From assembly GCA_946886365.1 (NCBI GenBank), contig CAMPIM010000024.1, positions 1 to 37,362 on the forward strand: 37,362 bases of DNA. Reading direction: 5' to 3'. This document shows, in pieces, positions 1 through 8,714 of the stretch (positions are counted from its first letter, which is position 1; each line of letters begins with the position of its first letter). The notes under the pieces were generated by a model. That model saw only the letters and a program-made list of their open reading frames with translations. It was not told the DNA's origin and made no database searches. The stretch is from an uncultured Novosphingobium sp. Lineage in GTDB: Bacteria; Pseudomonadota; Alphaproteobacteria; Sphingomonadales; Sphingomonadaceae. Both the position numbers and the translations under genes were made by a program.

Positions 1-31
1 CCTCTCTTCGGTCGCTTGGCGCGGCCGCGGG

Positions 32-3000
32 TCAGTCCGTGATCCTGGCGAGGATCTCGAGGGCGCGGCTCGGGGGAACGAACAGCCGCGTGCGGTGCTG
101 GATGATCTCGGTGAAGCAGCCCGCCGCCTTGAGATGCGGCAGCGCCTCGGGCTTCCAGTCCAGCAATTCGAGGCGTTGATCGCCGGCGACCAAGGCGCGC
201 TTCAGCCGCAGCGCTCCGATCGGCATGATCTCGCCCGAGGTGCGGACGTGCTCGACCCGCGCGCCGAGGTCGATCTCGACATGGGCCGCGATGCCGAATG
301 CGCTGGCAATCCGCTCAACCAGCGGCGCCGGAATAAGACGCCCGAGAAGCGACTGGCCGTCATCGCTCGTCAGCCGCCAGACCTGGACATGATCGTCGGG
401 CAGCTTGCCCCACACCGGAAGCAGCAGGCCAGTGACCAGATAGATGATCTGCGTGCGCGTCTGCGCCGCCATTGCGTCGCATTCGGCCTGCCAGGCTTCG
501 TCGAAGCTCGCCCGGTCCACGTCGGTCCAATGGGTTTCGGCGAAGAGGTCCTGCCGGTGCCGTTCGGTGCGCGTCGGCCGCACCAGCTCATAGCGGCGCA
601 CGGTCCGCCCCTCTTCGTCCGTCAGCGAGAAGGTCGGCCGGCAAATGGCGGCCTTGCCGGAACGCGGGTTGATCAACCCGCGCGCTTCCGGGTCGGCCAG
701 AAGCCAATGCGCTCGCTCCAGGGTCAGCGGCCGATATCGCTCCTCGGTTTCGATACGCAGGATCTCGGTTTCGGCGCCGCTCACGGGATCGCGCCGGATC
801 ACCGTCCGGTCGAGGATCGAAATACGGTCGGCCGCGATCGTTTCGACGCCAAGATCGAGGGTGCCGGCCTCGCGTGCCTTTTCCACCCGTGCTTCGATCA
901 AGCCGAGATATTCGTCGAAGATCGCGTTCTGCAGGTCGATGCGCAGCGCCAGGATGCGGTTCAACCACCGCTGGATCGTGGGCAAGGTCTCGGTGAGCCC
1001 CCCACCCTCCCCGGCCAGGTTCAAACCGGTGAGCGCCTGGAACTGATCGAAGTGGACCGATTGGAGTTTTGCCTGGAACAGCAGGCGAAACCACTGGTCG
1101 AGCGATTCCCGCGCGAAGTCGGACTCCAGATTGTCGCGGGGGTCGAAAAGTCCCTGCCCGCCGGTCTGGCGTTGGCCACGGGTCAGCGCGCCCAGGCTGT
1201 CGAGGCGCCGGGCGATGGTCGAGATGAACCGCCGTTCGCCACGGCAATCGGTGGAAACGGGCCGAAACAAGGGCGGGCAGGCTTGGTGGGTGCGGTGCGT
1301 GCGGCCCAGCCCCTGGATCGCCGCGTCCGCGCGCCAACCGGGCTCGAGGAGATAGTGAATGCGGCGGCTCTGATTGGGCGCGTCGAGGCTGGCGTGGTAA
1401 CTCCGCCCCGTGCCGCCGGCGTCGGAGAAGATCAGGATGCGCTTTTCGCCGCGCATGAAGATGTCGGTCTCCGCGAGGTTCGTGCGCGCGCTGCGCCGTT
1501 CGATCCGCTGACGGCCGTCGGCATCGACGACGATCCGCCGGCTGCGGCCCGTCACCTCGGCCACAGCCTCCGTCCCGAAATGCCCGATTATGTGATCGAG
1601 CGCCGAGCCGACGACCGGCAGCGCACAGAGTTGCTCGAGGAGCTGGTCGCGCATGGCCATCGCTTCCCGGCACAGCACGGGCTGCCCGGCCTCGTCGATC
1701 ATCGGTTCCGAGCGCACCGTGCCGCTATCGTCGGTATAGGTGCGCATCTGGCGCACGGGAAAGGCCGCGGTCAGATAATCGACCAGGAATTCGCGCGGGG
1801 ACAGCTCGATATCGAGCCAGGCGCGCTCCTCGGGGGACAGGTCGGCAAGGGCACGATCGAGCATCGCTTCCGAGGTCGACACGAGCTGGACGACGGCGCA
1901 GTCGCCGCGCGCGAGATCGGCGGCGATCGCCGGGATCAGCGAGGGCAGCTTCATCGACAGCAGGATCTGGCCGAAGAAGCGTTGCTTGGTCGATTCGAAG
2001 ATCGACAATGCCGCGGCCTTCGCGCCGCTATTATAGGTGGCACCGCTGAAGCCGTCGGTGACGCGCGTGGCGGCGAGCGCGGCCTGCAGATTGTTGTGAA
2101 TGATCGCCCAGGCATCGGCATAGGCATTGTAGACGGCGATCTGTTCTTCGCTGAGCCGATGCTCGAGGATGTCATATTCGACGCCGGCGAAGCTGAGCGC
2201 CCGCGCGGCATAGAGGCCCTGCGCTTTGAGGTCGCGGGCGATCAACTCCATCGCCGCGATGCCGCCTCGGCGCAGGGATTCCACGAAGGCCCGCCGGTCG
2301 GCGAAGGCCGTCTGCGGTCCCCACAATCCGAGGCGTGTCGCATAGGCAAGATTGTTGACATCCGAGGCGCCCGTCGCCGAGGCGTAGAGAATCCGGGCGC
2401 GCGGAGCGAGATTTTGCAGGCGGACGCCGGCAATGCCCTGCTCGGACCCTTTCGTGGCGCCGAACCGGCCCTCGCCGCCGGCCACCCCGGCCATTTCATG
2501 CGCCTCGTCGAAAACGATGACGCCGCTGAAATCCTCACCCATCCATTCGATCAGCTGGCGCAGCCGCGTGCCCCTGTCGCCGCGGTTGGAGCGCAGGGTG
2601 GCATAGGTCAGGAAGAGGATCCCATCGCCCAGCGCGATCGGGGTGCCGAGCTTCCACTGGTTGAGATGCTGGATGTCGAGCGGCAAGCCGCCAAGCGCCG
2701 ACCAGTCCCGGCGAGCGTCTTCGACCAGCGTCTCGCTCTTGGATATCCAGAGGTGGCGGCGGTTGCCACGCAACCACTGGTCGAGGATGACGCCTGCCAC
2801 CTGCCGCCCCTTGCCGGCGCCCGTGCCATCGCCAAGGAAAAAGCCGGTCCGATAGGCGTTACCGGCCTCTGCCGGCGACAGCGAAAGACCCTCCTCGCTG
2901 GATATGAACCGCCCGGGAAGATCGCGCTCGAACGCCGCGCCAGCGTAGATCAGCGTTTCGAGCTGCGCGTCCGAGAGCAGGCCGTCGTCCAGGATCCTGG

Positions 3001-4231
3001 CCGGCAGCACGGGTTCATAAGCGACCGGGGGTGCGGCAATCGATCCCATTGCCTGCGATTCGACCAGCGCGCTTGGGTGCTCACGAGCATCGGCAATCAG
3101 CAGACGGCTCGGCCGATAGGGCAGGTAAATCCCTTGCGGTTCGCCCGCGGGTGCGGGCGCGTCGAGACGGTGATAGGCGACCGCGCGGGTCGTGGGCAGG
3201 GTCACCGCCGCACGCGAGCAGACGGGGCGGGTCCGCCGCGTGAGGCCCCGGAACAATCCGCTGGGGCGGGAGATCGGCTGCGGCTGCGGCGCGCATGGGG
3301 TCGCCATCGCATCGATGGCCGCAAGCGCAGCGCCGAGCGTCGTGCAGGTCTGGCGCGGGACCGAGCCCCCTGCCCCGTCCTTTTCGAGGAGTATGAGCTG
3401 GACTGCCTGGCCGGTGCCGTGCTTGGCATAGGCATCGGGCGGCAGGTCGAGATGCAGCCGGGCATGCGCGCCCGCAGTGGCGTGCAGCCAATCCGCGTCC
3501 TCCGTCTCGATGCGGTCGGGGAGAATAACGGCGCAGCGCCCGCCTGGAGCAAGCCGCAACAGCGCGGAGCGCAAATGGCGAAGCGCGGCATGGCGATCGC
3601 GCGCGCGCCCCTGGCTTCGCGAGAAGGGCGGATTGAGGAGCACGACGCTCGGCACCAGTTGCGGATCGAGCATATCGTCGATCAGTTCGCCATCATGCGT
3701 GCTCAGCCTGCCTTCGGGAAAGGCGTGACGCAGCAAACGCGTGCGCCAGGCATCGATATCATTGAGAAGGAGGCGCGCGCCGGCGAGATGGGCGTGTACG
3801 GCCAGGAGGCCGGTCCCGGCCGAGGGCTCGAGCACGATATCGTGTGCCGTGATCGCGGCTGCCTTGGCGGCAAGGAAGCCGATCGGCGCCGGTGTCGAGA
3901 ATTGCTGGAACGCGATCTGCGTTTCGCTACGCACGCTTTGCGTGGGAAGCGCCGCCGTCATAGCGATCAGCTGGGCGAGCCGCGCATTCGCATCTGCCGG
4001 GAGCGTCGCGTTCTTCAGATGGAGGACCTGCGCGAGTTCGAGCACATCGTAGGCGTCGCGCAATGACCACAGGCCATCGGCGCTCGAGCCACCGAAAGCG
4101 GAGGTCATTTCGGCAAGGAGGTCGTTACGTGCAACCGGACATCCTTCGGACAGCCGGTCGGCTATGCCTTGAGCAGCGGTACGGGCGGGATCATCGAGCG
4201 GCAGCGTGAGCGCGAGGGGGTGTGTGGCCAT
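32..4231 (-). CDS. Methyltransferase / strawberry-notch-type helicase fusion protein
   Basis: A 1399-aa two-part protein. An N-terminal class I SAM-dependent methyltransferase carries motif I EPSAGTG (about residues 135-141) and the amino-methyltransferase motif NPPF (200-203), suggesting N6-adenine or N4-cytosine DNA methylation. The middle and C-terminus form an SF2 helicase of the strawberry-notch type: Walker A GDGTGAGKGR (467-476), DEAH box VFDEAHEM (about 573-580), a SAT motif in YASATGAS, and a motif VI-like QGLGRTHR near residue 1000. Such fusions are common on sphingomonad and rhizobial plasmids; their substrate is not established. The ATG at 4231 follows GGAGA by five bases. The Toprim gene lies 66 bp upstream and ssb beyond that, all on one strand, which suggests a DNA-processing operon. 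No frameshift is visible and both domains look intact. The fusion is clear; a role in plasmid establishment or protection from restriction is inference. Confidence 0.9.
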   Translation of the reverse strand: MATHPLALTLPLDDPARTAAQGIADRLSEGCPVARNDLLAEMTSAFGGSSADGLWSLRDAYDVLELAQVLHLKNATLPADANARLAQLIAMTAALPTQSVRSETQIAFQQFSTPAPIGFLAAKAAAITAHDIVLEPSAGTGLLAVHAHLAGARLLLNDIDAWRTRLLRHAFPEGRLSTHDGELIDDMLDPQLVPSVVLLNPPFSRSQGRARDRHAALRHLRSALLRLAPGGRCAVILPDRIETEDADWLHATAGAHARLHLDLPPDAYAKHGTGQAVQLILLEKDGAGGSVPRQTCTTLGAALAAIDAMATPCAPQPQPISRPSGLFRGLTRRTRPVCSRAAVTLPTTRAVAYHRLDAPAPAGEPQGIYLPYRPSRLLIADAREHPSALVESQAMGSIAAPPVAYEPVLPARILDDGLLSDAQLETLIYAGAAFERDLPGRFISSEEGLSLSPAEAGNAYRTGFFLGDGTGAGKGRQVAGVILDQWLRGNRRHLWISKSETLVEDARRDWSALGGLPLDIQHLNQWKLGTPIALGDGILFLTYATLRSNRGDRGTRLRQLIEWMGEDFSGVIVFDEAHEMAGVAGGEGRFGATKGSEQGIAGVRLQNLAPRARILYASATGASDVNNLAYATRLGLWGPQTAFADRRAFVESLRRGGIAAMELIARDLKAQGLYAARALSFAGVEYDILEHRLSEEQIAVYNAYADAWAIIHNNLQAALAATRVTDGFSGATYNSGAKAAALSIFESTKQRFFGQILLSMKLPSLIPAIAADLARGDCAVVQLVSTSEAMLDRALADLSPEERAWLDIELSPREFLVDYLTAAFPVRQMRTYTDDSGTVRSEPMIDEAGQPVLCREAMAMRDQLLEQLCALPVVGSALDHIIGHFGTEAVAEVTGRSRRIVVDADGRQRIERRSARTNLAETDIFMRGEKRILIFSDAGGTGRSYHASLDAPNQSRRIHYLLEPGWRADAAIQGLGRTHRTHQACPPLFRPVSTDCRGERRFISTIARRLDSLGALTRGQRQTGGQGLFDPRDNLESDFARESLDQWFRLLFQAKLQSVHFDQFQALTGLNLAGEGGGLTETLPTIQRWLNRILALRIDLQNAIFDEYLGLIEARVEKAREAGTLDLGVETIAADRISILDRTVIRRDPVSGAETEILRIETEERYRPLTLERAHWLLADPEARGLINPRSGKAAICRPTFSLTDEEGRTVRRYELVRPTRTERHRQDLFAETHWTDVDRASFDEAWQAECDAMAAQTRTQIIYLVTGLLLPVWGKLPDDHVQVWRLTSDDGQSLLGRLIPAPLVERIASAFGIAAHVEIDLGARVEHVRTSGEIMPIGALRLKRALVAGDQRLELLDWKPEALPHLKAAGCFTEIIQHRTRLFVPPSRALEILARITD

Positions 4232-4240
4232 GGGGCATCT

Positions 4241-4271
4241 CCAGGTCTGACACCTGGCATCAGCGCCAGGT
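4241..4271 (-). promoter_or_regulatory. Alternative hairpins before the methyltransferase-helicase start
   Basis: CCAGGT (4241-4246) can pair with ACCTGG (4252-4257), but ACCTGGC (4252-4258) can instead pair with GCCAGGT (4265-4271), giving a 7-bp stem with a 6-base loop. The two stems share a strand and exclude each other. The promoter-proximal stem borders the GGAG ribosome site of the downstream gene. This arrangement could set translation of the helicase relative to the Toprim gene, but only the sequence symmetry is seen. Confidence 0.35.
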
Positions 4272-4297
4272 CATCAGCCGGAAGGCTCCCTCCCCTT

Positions 4298-5164
4298 TCA
4301 GGCCGCCTCGGCGGCCCGGCGGACACGCCAAGCATCATTCCAGTCCGCGTGCCGTTCCGGCAGCCGGAGCACCAGTTCGCGTCCATTGGCTGTGAGATGG
4401 GGGCGGGCTTTTTTGAGCATGGCGGCAGCGGCGGCACCGCGATCGCCATAGACGATGATACGCTTGACCCGTTCGGGGATGGCGACAAGCCCAAGGCGTT
4501 CGACCCCGCCCAGCGCCCAGGTGGGCGTTCCGAACCAGGCCATTGCTGAAAGGGCGTCCTCGATGCCTTCGGCAAGGCCAAGCTCCTCGCCGGCCGGCGC
4601 CAGACGAATGGCCGCGTCGCCGAGAAGGCCAAGGGCAATCTTCGGCTTTGGCATGGGTTTGTGCAGGATGTCGGCGAGATCGAGGCAGGTCCGCTGGACG
4701 GCGACAACCCCCAGATCATTCTCGACCGCGGCGATCATCGCCGGAAAGAACCGGCGGCGCTCACCGGCCCCGACGATGGTGCGCGGGTTGTAGCGCAGGC
4801 AACGCGGATAGGGAGGCGGCAGACCGCGCGCCGCCAGATAATCGGCCGCTGGAGATCCGGCGATGGGCTGGCTCGCCTTCCATAGGCGAAGTGCAAGAGC
4901 GCGATGGTCCGCGGCCGCCTTCGGGCGCGGCATTGTGAGCGGCTCCGCATCGTGAAGTTTGCGCCGGCGCAAAGCAGCCAGAACATCGCGCGTGTCGCAG
5001 CCGGCAAAGCAGTGGAACAGGATCGCCCGCTCGCCCAGGCGTACCGACAGGCTGGGACCATGGTCGTCATGTGCCGGGCAACGGCATTCGCCGCGCGTAC
5101 CGCGCCAGATCCCACCCAGGGCTTCGACAATGGCTTTGGCGCGATGGGGAGCAGCTATGGGCAT
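4298..5164 (-). CDS. Toprim/zinc-finger primase-like plasmid protein (DUF7146-type)
   Basis: A 288-aa protein with a CHC2-like zinc finger near the N-terminus (CRCPAHDD at about 27-34, HCFAGC at about 51-56), as in DnaG-type primases. A Toprim half follows with the acidic motif LAEGIEDALSA and the hydrophobic strand IIVYGDRGAA. Normally Toprim proteins show DxD at the second site; here only the first aspartate (GDRG) is visible, so catalysis may be altered. Related proteins are encoded beside mobilisation or replication genes on alphaproteobacterial plasmids and are assumed to act in priming or in leading-region functions. It sits between ssb (61 bp upstream) and the methyltransferase-helicase, all in the same direction. 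Family call is good; the primase activity is inferred. Confidence 0.8.
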   Translation of the reverse strand: MPIAAPHRAKAIVEALGGIWRGTRGECRCPAHDDHGPSLSVRLGERAILFHCFAGCDTRDVLAALRRRKLHDAEPLTMPRPKAAADHRALALRLWKASQPIAGSPAADYLAARGLPPPYPRCLRYNPRTIVGAGERRRFFPAMIAAVENDLGVVAVQRTCLDLADILHKPMPKPKIALGLLGDAAIRLAPAGEELGLAEGIEDALSAMAWFGTPTWALGGVERLGLVAIPERVKRIIVYGDRGAAAAAMLKKARPHLTANGRELVLRLPERHADWNDAWRVRRAAEAA

Positions 5165-5225
5165 CGACTAATCCTCGGAAGTGGTGGAGCGCCGCTGCTG
5201 ATTGCGCCCTCCCCTCCCCGGTATT

Positions 5226-5552
5226 TCACCCCGGCATGCCTTTGGGTGCCAGGATCCCGAATTCCTCGACGATGCGATCGGTCGTGTAGTGCGTCGCGCC
5301 GTCGCGTTCATAGGAGTTGTCCTTGAGCCGTCCGGCTATGCGCACGAGATCCCCGACTTGAGCCCGGTCGGCGATATGTTTTCGCTGGCCTTCGCTGAAG
5401 ACGCTCACGCGGTTCCAGTGGCTGTCTTCCTGCCATTCGTTATCGTCACCCTTGCGGCGATAATTCGCGCAGACCGACAGCAGGGTGACTTTCGGCCGCG
5501 CGTCGATTTCCCCGATCCGGCCGATGATCTCGAACTTGGCGAAGTTGATCAT
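5226..5552 (-). CDS. ssb: Single-stranded DNA-binding protein
   Basis: A 108-aa OB-fold protein, starting MINFAKFEIIGRIG, with the SSB-like segments VSVCANYRR-type strand, WNRVSVFSEGQ (the W-x-x-V-x-F core) and GDLVRIAGRLKDNSYE. It lacks the acidic DDIPF-like tail of chromosomal SSB, as is usual for short plasmid forms. The ATG at 5552 follows a GGAGG site by five bases. It is the first gene of a minus-strand set that continues with the Toprim and methyltransferase-helicase genes, and its promoter must lie in the origin-side region beyond 5552. Probable role: coating single strands during plasmid replication or transfer. Confidence 0.85.
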   Translation of the reverse strand: MINFAKFEIIGRIGEIDARPKVTLLSVCANYRRKGDDNEWQEDSHWNRVSVFSEGQRKHIADRAQVGDLVRIAGRLKDNSYERDGATHYTTDRIVEEFGILAPKGMPG

Positions 5553-5691
5553 GCACCCTCCATGCGCAAGGTCATTTGGCCGGCAGCCTATCGTAGGCGG
5601 CTAACTTCGCGTATCCCTCCAGGCGGGGGGATTGAACGATTGCATCAGGCGCGACGCCGATCTCTTTCTCAAAATAAAAAGAATCAAAACG

Positions 5692-5715
5692 CCGCTGCTC
5701 GCAGCGGAAGCTTTT
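5692..5715. terminator. Hairpin terminator in the origin region
   Basis: The stem CCGCTG (5692-5697) and CAGCGG (5702-5707) with a CTCG loop is followed on the plus strand by AAGCTTTT and on the minus strand by CGTTTT. It could end transcription from either side and insulate ssb from the iteron array. Confidence 0.5.
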
Positions 5716-5783
5716 CCGATTCAAAAGGATTCAGATTCAGGAGGCCGAAAGCACAGCATTTCTGCGGGTTTGAGCAAGCTTAT

Positions 5784-5885
5784 CCTGACCGGACGGGGGA
5801 TTTTGCCTGCCCTTCCGGGGGCGCTTCCCTGACCGATCGGGGGATGCAACCTGACCTGCTGGGGCCTTCCTGACCGTATGGGGGA
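5784..5885 (+). repeat. Iteron array, five copies
   Basis: Direct copies with consensus CCTGACC-N4-GGGGG start at 5784, 5806, 5828, 5850 and 5869. The first four steps are spaced exactly 22 bp (two helical turns), the last 19 bp. Copy 2 has CCTGCCC and copy 4 ends GGGGCC, so these two are degenerate. Such arrays are the usual binding sites of Rep_3-family initiators. Confidence 0.85.
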
Positions 5886-6032
5886 CAGCTTCCTGCTGGA
5901 GTGATTCGCTCGCCATAGCGTTCGTCAGGGACTTTCTTCGGCGTCCGCGCTGCCGTTTGCGCGGGTCCGGGCGCTTGGAAACGCGACTCGCCGCACTTCC
6001 TCATGGTTTGCTGCTTCGGAGCGAAGTTCCAT

Positions 6033-6048
6033 CCTGACCTCTTGGGGG
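6033..6048 (+). repeat. Sixth iteron, proximal to repA
   Basis: CCTGACCTCTTGGGGG fits the iteron consensus. It is identical, as reverse complement, to the copy at 9573-9588 inside parB. It lies 111 bp before the repA start. Confidence 0.75.
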
Positions 6049-6066
6049 CCGAATCCGGTGTCTATC

Positions 6067-6102
6067 CTGCCCTGACTTGACGCGTAAGGACAGGTCAGGC
6101 AG
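6067..6102. promoter_or_regulatory. Inverted repeat upstream of repA (likely RepA operator)
   Basis: CTGCCCTGACTTG (6067-6079) and ACAGGTCAGGCAG (6090-6102) form an imperfect inverted repeat that contains the iteron half CCTGAC in both orientations. Rep_3 initiators commonly bind such inverted half-iterons as dimers to repress their own gene. It lies 42 bp before the repA ATG. Autoregulation is inference. Confidence 0.6.
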
Positions 6103-6143
6103 ATTTTCTCCCACGCTGGACGAATCGGCGCAGACTTCATGGC

Positions 6144-7307
6144 ATGGATGACGAGCAAGCCCTAGATCACGCTGTAACGCCCTCCCCCACCGGCGATGAC
6201 GCTTCTCCGGGACGGGCGATGCGGGTGGCTGCCGCCCTGCAGGCAAAGGGCGGTGACGAGTTCGCCAAGCCCGGCAGCATCGTCGAGGTCAAGTTCGTCA
6301 AAGGCCAGTCGCTTAGCCTGACTGCTTCGCGTTTGCTTGCGCTGATGATTTTGACCGCGGGCGGTGATGCCTGGGAGGACCGCCCGCACAAGATGCGAAA
6401 GGCGGACATTCGCCGCGGCCACAAGGGCAATGAGCGCATCTCGGATATGCTTGAGGAATTGCACCGCACGCTTTTCGCGGTCGACGACAAGTCCTGGCGC
6501 GGCAAGAAGGCGACGCTGCGCTTTTCGCTTATCTCGTCGTCGCGCGAAGAAGCGGAAGACGAAGAGGGCGCGGACGCTGGGTGGATCGAGTGGGAGTTCA
6601 CGCCCGAAGCCCGAAAGCTGATCCAGGAATCGGAGACCTATGCGGTCCTGAACCGCCAGGCGGTGCTCGGCTTCCGATCAACCTATGCGCTCAAGCTGTA
6701 CGAGATCGGGGCGCTGAGGCTGCATAGGCGCCAGTCGCTCTGGAAGGGCGACATGACGGCGCTGCGTGCGCTGCTCGGCATCGCGCCGGACGTCTACAAG
6801 GATTTCGCGCAGCTGCGCCGCAAAGTTCTCGAAAAGGCGAAGGCCGAAATCGACCAGCTCGCCCATTTTCGCGTGGAGTGGCGGGAGATCCGCCAGGGCA
6901 GAACTGTCACCGAAATCGAATTCCGCTTTGAGCCCAAGGATGCTCCGGCCCAAATCGCGACCGTGGATGAGATCGGTCGGCACTCTGCGGGCAGAAAGGC
7001 GCGGCGCGAGGACGAGGTGGAGACCGTTGCCGTCGAGGCTGTCACACAGGCGGCGGTGGCGGCCTTGGTGTCAAAGGATAAGGCTGGGGCAGGGGAGGTC
7101 ACCTTCCCGAACGGCACGATCCGCTTTGGCTCGGACACGCTCGCGGCCATCGGCCGTTCGGCTGGCGGCGGTTGGGACATCGATCTCATTGCCGATGCCT
7201 ATCGCGCGCAGATGGGCGAAAGGCTGGCGAAGCTCAAGGGCGCCAAGCTGATCGCATCCTGGACCGGCTTCTGCGAGAGTTTCCTGGCACGACGCGGGCG
7301 CCCCTGA
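6144..7307 (+). CDS. repA: Plasmid replication initiator RepA (Rep_3 family)
   Basis: A 387-aa initiator. The central part shows the winged-helix Rep_3 pattern: SLTASRLLALMILTAGGDAW, then ISDMLEELHRTLF, then YAVLNRQAVLGFRSTYALKLYEIGALR with the TYALKLYE helix typical of these proteins, and a second wing at LAHFRVEWREIRQGR. It should bind the upstream iterons as a monomer to open the origin, and the 6067-6102 inverted repeat as a dimer. The ATG at 6144 has no strong ribosome site; a start at the ATG 24 codons later, behind GGGACGGGCG, is possible. parA follows after a palindrome-bearing gap, giving the order rep-parA-parB. The C-terminal third (from about 290) is less conserved and may carry DNA-binding or regulatory functions. 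Confidence 0.9.
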   Translation: MDDEQALDHAVTPSPTGDDASPGRAMRVAAALQAKGGDEFAKPGSIVEVKFVKGQSLSLTASRLLALMILTAGGDAWEDRPHKMRKADIRRGHKGNERISDMLEELHRTLFAVDDKSWRGKKATLRFSLISSSREEAEDEEGADAGWIEWEFTPEARKLIQESETYAVLNRQAVLGFRSTYALKLYEIGALRLHRRQSLWKGDMTALRALLGIAPDVYKDFAQLRRKVLEKAKAEIDQLAHFRVEWREIRQGRTVTEIEFRFEPKDAPAQIATVDEIGRHSAGRKARREDEVETVAVEAVTQAAVAALVSKDKAGAGEVTFPNGTIRFGSDTLAAIGRSAGGGWDIDLIADAYRAQMGERLAKLKGAKLIASWTGFCESFLARRGRP

Positions 7308-7308
7308 G

Positions 7309-7334
7309 CCGAAATTGCACCGGTGCAATTTCGG
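7309..7334. promoter_or_regulatory. 26-bp perfect palindrome, putative parS centromere site 1
   Basis: A perfect 26-bp palindrome centred on ATTGCACC|GGTGCAAT starts two bases after the repA stop. An 18-bp version recurs just upstream of parB. It has no T-tract, so it is unlikely to be a terminator. The position around parA and the repeated core fit a ParB binding site. Confidence 0.7.
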
Positions 7335-7343
7335 GGTGAACTG

Positions 7344-7359
7344 CCCCCAAGGGGTCAGG
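7344..7359 (-). repeat. Iteron-like copy between repA and parA
   Basis: CCCCCAAGGGGTCAGG is an inverted iteron (CCTGACCCCTTGGGGG on the minus strand). It lies ten bases after the first palindrome and outside the origin. Confidence 0.6.
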
Positions 7360-7445
7360 TTGCGAGGGGGCGCAAAAGGTCTGCGGCGCAGATTGGGCAA
7401 GTTTCGCCCTTCGGGCTGGGCCGACTTGCGAAAATCAGCCTTCGA

Positions 7446-7475
7446 TTGACCTAAAAGTGCAAATTGAGCTATGCC
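7446..7475 (+). promoter_or_regulatory. Candidate parA promoter
   Basis: TTGACC (7446-7451), an 18-base spacer and TATGCC (7470-7475) resemble a sigma70 promoter with a good -35 and a weak -10. The predicted start of transcription near 7482 supports the TTG at 7503 as the parA start. Confidence 0.35.
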
Positions 7476-7502
7476 CCCTCTAGTTTCGCAAGGGGGCCTC
7501 TC

Positions 7503-8705
7503 TTGGCTGCATCACTCGACATTGAGGGCACGCAGGACCTGCTGTCCGTCTCGACGCTCGCACAACGGACCAGCTCTGTCCTCGAGCGGCTCCGCGACTC
7601 CGCGCGGAGTGCCCGGGCGGACGAGCGGCGCGAGCCGACGTTCCCGATTGGCAAGGCCGCGGAACTGGTCGGCCGAACCGCGGCGGCCATTCGCGAGGCC
7701 GAGAAGGACGGCCGCTTGCCGCCGCCTCCGCGAACCGAGAATAATCGGCGTGTCGGCTATACCCTGGCGCAGCTCAACGACATGCGCGGACTGTTCGGCA
7801 CCCGGCCCTGGCGGGCCGCAACCGATCCCTGCTGCGTTATCGCGGTGCAGAACTTCAAGGGCGGGGTGGGGAAATCGACTCTTTCGGTGCACCTGGCCCA
7901 ATATCTCGCGATCAAGGGCTACCGGGTGGCTCTCATCGATTGCGACAGCCAAGCGTCGGCAACCACGCTATTCGGCTATGTGCCCGACCTCGACCTGACC
8001 GAGGAGGACACGCTCTATCCATTCCTGCGGCACGACGACATGGAGTCGCTCGACTATGCCCTGCGCAAGACCCACTTCGACGGCCTCGAGCTTGTTCCGG
8101 CCAATCTGCGGCTGTTCCAGTCGGAATATGAAATCGCAGCGCGCATGGCGCGGGGGCAGGGGAACCTGATCGACCGCATGGCGCAAGGCATCGCGAGCAT
8201 TGCCGATCGGTTCGATGTGGTGGTTCTCGATCCGCCTCCGGCGCTCGGCGCGATCTCGCTTTCGGTGCTGCGCGCGGCCAATGCGCTGGTGGTGCCGGTT
8301 CCGCCGACGGTGATGGACTTCTCGTCGACGGCGGCCTTCCTCGCCATGCTCGATGAGACCATAGAGACGCTGGCCGATCGCGGCTTGGCGCCGTCGCTGC
8401 AGTTCCTGCGCTTTGTGGCGTCCAAGGTCGATGAGAACAAGTCGATGCAGAAGGAACTGCTGAACCTGATGCGGACCCTTTTCGGTCACGCGATCGTCCG
8501 TACGCCGCTCAAGGATTCGGCCGAAATCGACAATGCAACGGCGCGGCTGATGACCGTCTACGAGCTGGACGGCCCGGTCACCAGTTCGACGGTGCGCAAC
8601 CGCTGCCTTGCCTATCTTGATGGCGTGAACAGTGAAATCGAGGTCGACATTCGGTCGATGTGGCCGAGCCATTTGACGCGGCTTCGCAAGGAGGGACTCG
8701 CCTGA
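7503..8705 (+). CDS. parA: Plasmid partition ATPase ParA (type Ia)
   Basis: A 400-aa partition ATPase, counted from TTG 7503. An N-terminal extension carries a MerR-like helix-turn-helix (IGKAAELVGRTAAAIREAE at about 49-67), as in type Ia ParA proteins that repress their own operon. The ATPase follows with the deviant Walker A KGGVGKS (about 119-125), LIDCDSQAS (A' motif) and VVLDPPPALG (Walker B). TTG 7503 is preferred because AGGGGGCC lies six bases upstream and the candidate promoter overlaps the alternative TTG at 7464. It is expected to form nucleoid-bound gradients that move ParB-parS complexes. Two copies of the centromere-like palindrome flank the gene. parB follows after 44 bp. Confidence 0.9.
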   Translation: MAASLDIEGTQDLLSVSTLAQRTSSVLERLRDSARSARADERREPTFPIGKAAELVGRTAAAIREAEKDGRLPPPPRTENNRRVGYTLAQLNDMRGLFGTRPWRAATDPCCVIAVQNFKGGVGKSTLSVHLAQYLAIKGYRVALIDCDSQASATTLFGYVPDLDLTEEDTLYPFLRHDDMESLDYALRKTHFDGLELVPANLRLFQSEYEIAARMARGQGNLIDRMAQGIASIADRFDVVVLDPPPALGAISLSVLRAANALVVPVPPTVMDFSSTAAFLAMLDETIETLADRGLAPSLQFLRFVASKVDENKSMQKELLNLMRTLFGHAIVRTPLKDSAEIDNATARLMTVYELDGPVTSSTVRNRCLAYLDGVNSEIEVDIRSMWPSHLTRLRKEGLA

Positions 8706-8714
8706 TGCGAGCAA

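Larger units (their letters stand above)
5553..6143. other. Plasmid origin of replication (oriV) region
   Basis: This 590-bp gene-free stretch between ssb and repA holds the hallmarks of an iteron origin. There is an A/T-rich part (about 5670-5760) with three GATTCA direct repeats (5718, 5728, 5734). The iteron array follows at 5784-5885, a sixth iteron lies at 6033, and an inverted repeat sits just before the repA start. No perfect DnaA box was found; TTATCC at 5780-5785 is only a partial match. The replication function is inferred from the layout and from the adjacent Rep_3 initiator. Confidence 0.8.

Noticed and set aside
95..4066. A 1323-codon plus-strand open frame opposite the methyltransferase-helicase
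   Set aside because: It is the antisense of a gene with clear catalytic motifs. GC-rich codon use leaves such frames open, and its product shows no domain.
7309..7334. The 26-bp palindrome as a repA terminator
   Set aside because: No T-tract follows on either strand, and a second copy with the same core lies before parB, which fits a binding site better.
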